Assembly: GCF_947077775.1 (NCBI RefSeq)
Contig: NZ_CAMTTE010000001.1
Location: forward strand, 1,612,001 to 1,676,000
Origin: Salinibacter pepae
Lineage (GTDB): Bacteria > Bacteroidota > Rhodothermia > Rhodothermales > Salinibacteraceae
Reading direction: 5' to 3'
Length of the DNA stretch: 64,000 bases
The translations under genes and the position numbers were made by a program. Of the stretch, positions 62,240 to 64,000 are shown piece after piece. Below the pieces are notes generated by a model, which had not been told where the DNA came from, did no database searches, and was given only the letters and a program-made list of their open reading frames with translations. Within the stretch, counting starts at the first letter, position 1. The number at the start of each line of letters is the position of its first letter.

Positions 62240-63085
62240 ATGTTCACTGAACCTTTGTCGTTCCCGCTGCTCGCGTGGCCTGCCCGTAGCCGTTACAATT
62301 GTGTAGAGGAGGAATCCGTCGGGGACGGGCGGCGTGTGTTGTTGCCCAGTGCAACATGTCCATCGGTGTTTGCCTTCGTGCCCTCCTTTGCGACACGCCT
62401 CCGGTCTACGACGCGCATCGAGCGCTGGTCGCTCGTCAACGCCGTTGCCGTGCTTCTCGCGGCCGTGGGCGCCGTGTGGCTCCGGGCCCTCGATCCAATT
62501 CTGATCGTGGGCGTGGCGATGCTTGGGGGACTTGTGGGCATCGAACGGGCCCGGTGGACCCCCCACGGCACATTCGGCGTGGCCAATGGCGTGACGGCAC
62601 TTCGGGTGGGCCTACTGGGCCTGCTCGCCCCCGCAGCGTCCGTCGGCCCGTGGCCCCTCGTCGTGCTGAGCCTCCTCTTTTTGGGCCTCGACGGCCTCGA
62701 CGGATGGCTGGCCCGTCGGTATCATCTCTCCTCGTCGTTCGGGGCGTTCTTCGACAAAGAGACCGACGCCCTCTTTCTGCTTCTGCTCTGTGGCCTCGCG
62801 GCGTTCCGGGACGTCCTCCCGCTCTGGATTGTGGGCGCCGGCCTGCTGCGCTACGGGTTCGTAGTGGTGCTCTTTCTCCTTCCGACGCCCCGGAAGACCG
62901 AATCCCGTTCGTCCCTCGCCCGGTACGTGTTCGGGGCCACGGTCGGGGCGCTTCTCGTATCGTTCCTTCTGCCTCCGGGCCTGTCACGCCCGCTCGTGGC
63001 CGTGGCCACGGCGGCCTTGCTCGTGTCGTTCGGGCGGTCGCTCTGGGGGATCGTTGCTCCGCAGTGGGTGTTGAGGGAACCCTGA
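62240..63085 (+). CDS. CDP-alcohol phosphatidyltransferase family protein
   Basis: An integral membrane enzyme with six or more helices. The signature DG-x-x-AR-x8-G-x3-D-x3-D is complete (LDGLDGWLARRYHLSSSFGA then FFDKETD). Members join an alcohol (glycerol-3-phosphate, serine, inositol or others) to CDP-diacylglycerol; the acceptor cannot be told from this sequence. The first helix begins at SLVNAVAVLLAAVGAVWL. The start is uncertain: ATG 62240 adds a 40-residue stretch of doubtful coding character, and GTG 62366 (VFAFVPSFATRL) is attractive. Confidence 0.82.
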   Translation: MFTEPLSFPLLAWPARSRYNCVEEESVGDGRRVLLPSATCPSVFAFVPSFATRLRSTTRIERWSLVNAVAVLLAAVGAVWLRALDPILIVGVAMLGGLVGIERARWTPHGTFGVANGVTALRVGLLGLLAPAASVGPWPLVVLSLLFLGLDGLDGWLARRYHLSSSFGAFFDKETDALFLLLLCGLAAFRDVLPLWIVGAGLLRYGFVVVLFLLPTPRKTESRSSLARYVFGATVGALLVSFLLPPGLSRPLVAVATAALLVSFGRSLWGIVAPQWVLREP

Positions 63086-63143
63086 TCGGAGAGGGGGGGC
63101 ACGCCGATTCGGGTTCGCCGTTCTCCTCCGGAGTGATCACGCC

Positions 63144-64000
63144 ATGTCGACTCGCTGGCACACCTCGGTCTCCGCCCCCGGTCGGGTCTGGGGCTCGTTC
63201 ATCGGGGCGTGGGGCCTGCTCACACTGCTTCCGTTCCTTCCGGCCCTCGCGACGCCGCGCCCCCGAAGTCCGTACTTTCCCCTCTGCGTGGAGGTCCTGG
63301 TGCTCGGGACGGCCGTCGTCTACGCCCACCGGACGCGGTGGGCCCGCGCGGCCCGCCTCGGGGCGGGGCTCGGGCTCGGCCTGCTGCTGCTCTACGAAGT
63401 GTACGACGCGACGGTGTACGTCGCCACACGCCGCAGCGGCATCCTCTACGAGGACCTGCAGTACGTGGACAACCTGAGCTATCTTCTGCTCGACCTCTGG
63501 TCGTGGCGCGTGGGCGTCCTCGCCGTCCTGGCGCTCGCCGGTATGGGGGCTGCCGGGCGGCCCTGCTGGCCGTGCACCTCGCGGCCTGGCCCCTCGTCGC
63601 CGTGGTGGGGCCGGCCCTGGAGCTCGGCTCCGTGAACATGACGTACCAGTCGTCCGGCGAGCGGACCCGAGTGCGCACGACGACCGCTCGCGCCGTGGCC
63701 AACGCCCGGGCCTCGCTGCGCCTCCAAACGATGCTCGACTCGATGCGGACGGCCCCGGTCGATTCCGCCTACGCGGCCTACGACACCCTCGCCCTCAACC
63801 GGCGCCCGTCCATTTACCTTCTCATGGTGGAGTCGTACGGATCGACCCTCAACGCGCACCCGTCGCTTCGCGCCCCGTACCGTGCCCTCATGCGGCGCAC
63901 CGACTCGGTCTTTGCCGCGAACGGCTGGCACCGGGCCACCGCCCGGAGCGACATTCCCGTGCGGGGCGGGCGGTCGTGGCTGTCCATCGCCTCCCTGTTG
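63144..64000 (+). CDS. Membrane-anchored sulfatase/phosphatase-superfamily protein, frameshifted, 3' end outside
   Basis: The N-terminus (MSTRWHTSVSAPGRVWGSFI) leads to about five membrane helices. The frame breaks in a run of five G (63545-63549). Adding one base continues the last helix as LLAVHLAAWPLVAVVGPALE and opens an extracellular domain with PSIYLLMVESYGSTL. The ES pair after a hydrophobic strand is the first metal-site motif of sulfatase-like transferases such as LTA synthase and phosphoethanolamine transferases. It is truncated at the window edge before the catalytic core can be judged. It lies 58 bases after the CDP-alcohol transferase, suggesting an envelope-lipid unit. Confidence 0.72.

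Overview
The window comes from a motile, very GC-rich bacterium with acidic proteins. It fits Salinibacter or a close relative (Rhodothermota/Bacteroidota). The evidence is a full flagellar gene set beside Bacteroidota-type families (a GWxTD-domain protein, LptE next to a sigma-54 activator, an S9 peptidase), strongly acidic protein composition, and a sensor kinase whose GAF domains look like those of halophilic archaea. This assignment is inference; no rRNA gene is present.

Bases 1-42,000 are mostly a flagellar and chemotaxis island, nearly all on the minus strand. Read in transcription order, the first operon is flgB-flgC-orphan-fliE-fliF-fliG-fliH-fliI-fliJ-motE-fliK-flgD-(TIGR02530-type protein)-flgE, followed by cheW-cheR-cheY-(cheZ-like). 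A histidine kinase and a sigma-54-type activator lie divergently upstream of flgB. Next come a FlgM-like anti-sigma gene, fliS-fliD-fliT-like, a 1,400-residue multi-PAS/GAF kinase, an orphan gene and two tandem flagellins that end at a clear terminator. Two tandem sulfotransferases plus a third remnant sit on the plus strand beside the flagellins. The basal-body, ring and junction operon flgF-flgG-flgA-flgH-flgI-flgJ-flgN-flgK, with flgL and an HDOD gene, completes the island. Export-gate genes (flhA/flhB/fliP), motA/motB and fliA are not in the window.

Six near-identical sites of the form TAA(A/G/C), exactly 14 bases, (G/T/C)CCGATAA precede cheW, flgB, the flgM-like gene, fliS, the orphan and the first flagellin. 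They are read as sigma-28 (FliA) promoters, and they bring an unrecognised gene into the motility regulon.

Bases 42,000-64,000 hold ordinary chromosomal genes. These are an S9 peptidase fused to an FGE-sulfatase-like domain, a second sigma-54 activator, a four-helix-bundle (S23) gene apparently inserted before lptE, a Tat-exported asparaginase, an SDR reductase, a 181-bp inverted-repeat element, a decayed Xre/RES toxin-antitoxin pair, purL, trxA, trxB, a BON-LysM lipoprotein, gamma-glutamyltransferase, small unknowns, a GWxTD protein, a CDP-alcohol phosphatidyltransferase and the start of a membrane sulfatase-like protein.

About ten apparent frameshifts affect seven genes: fliK x2, fliI x2, fliH x2, flgL, the second sulfotransferase, the antitoxin and the terminal sulfatase. 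Most fall in G or C runs, where a single-base correction restores a textbook protein. Base-calling error is the simplest explanation, so these genes are annotated as functional loci with broken frames.
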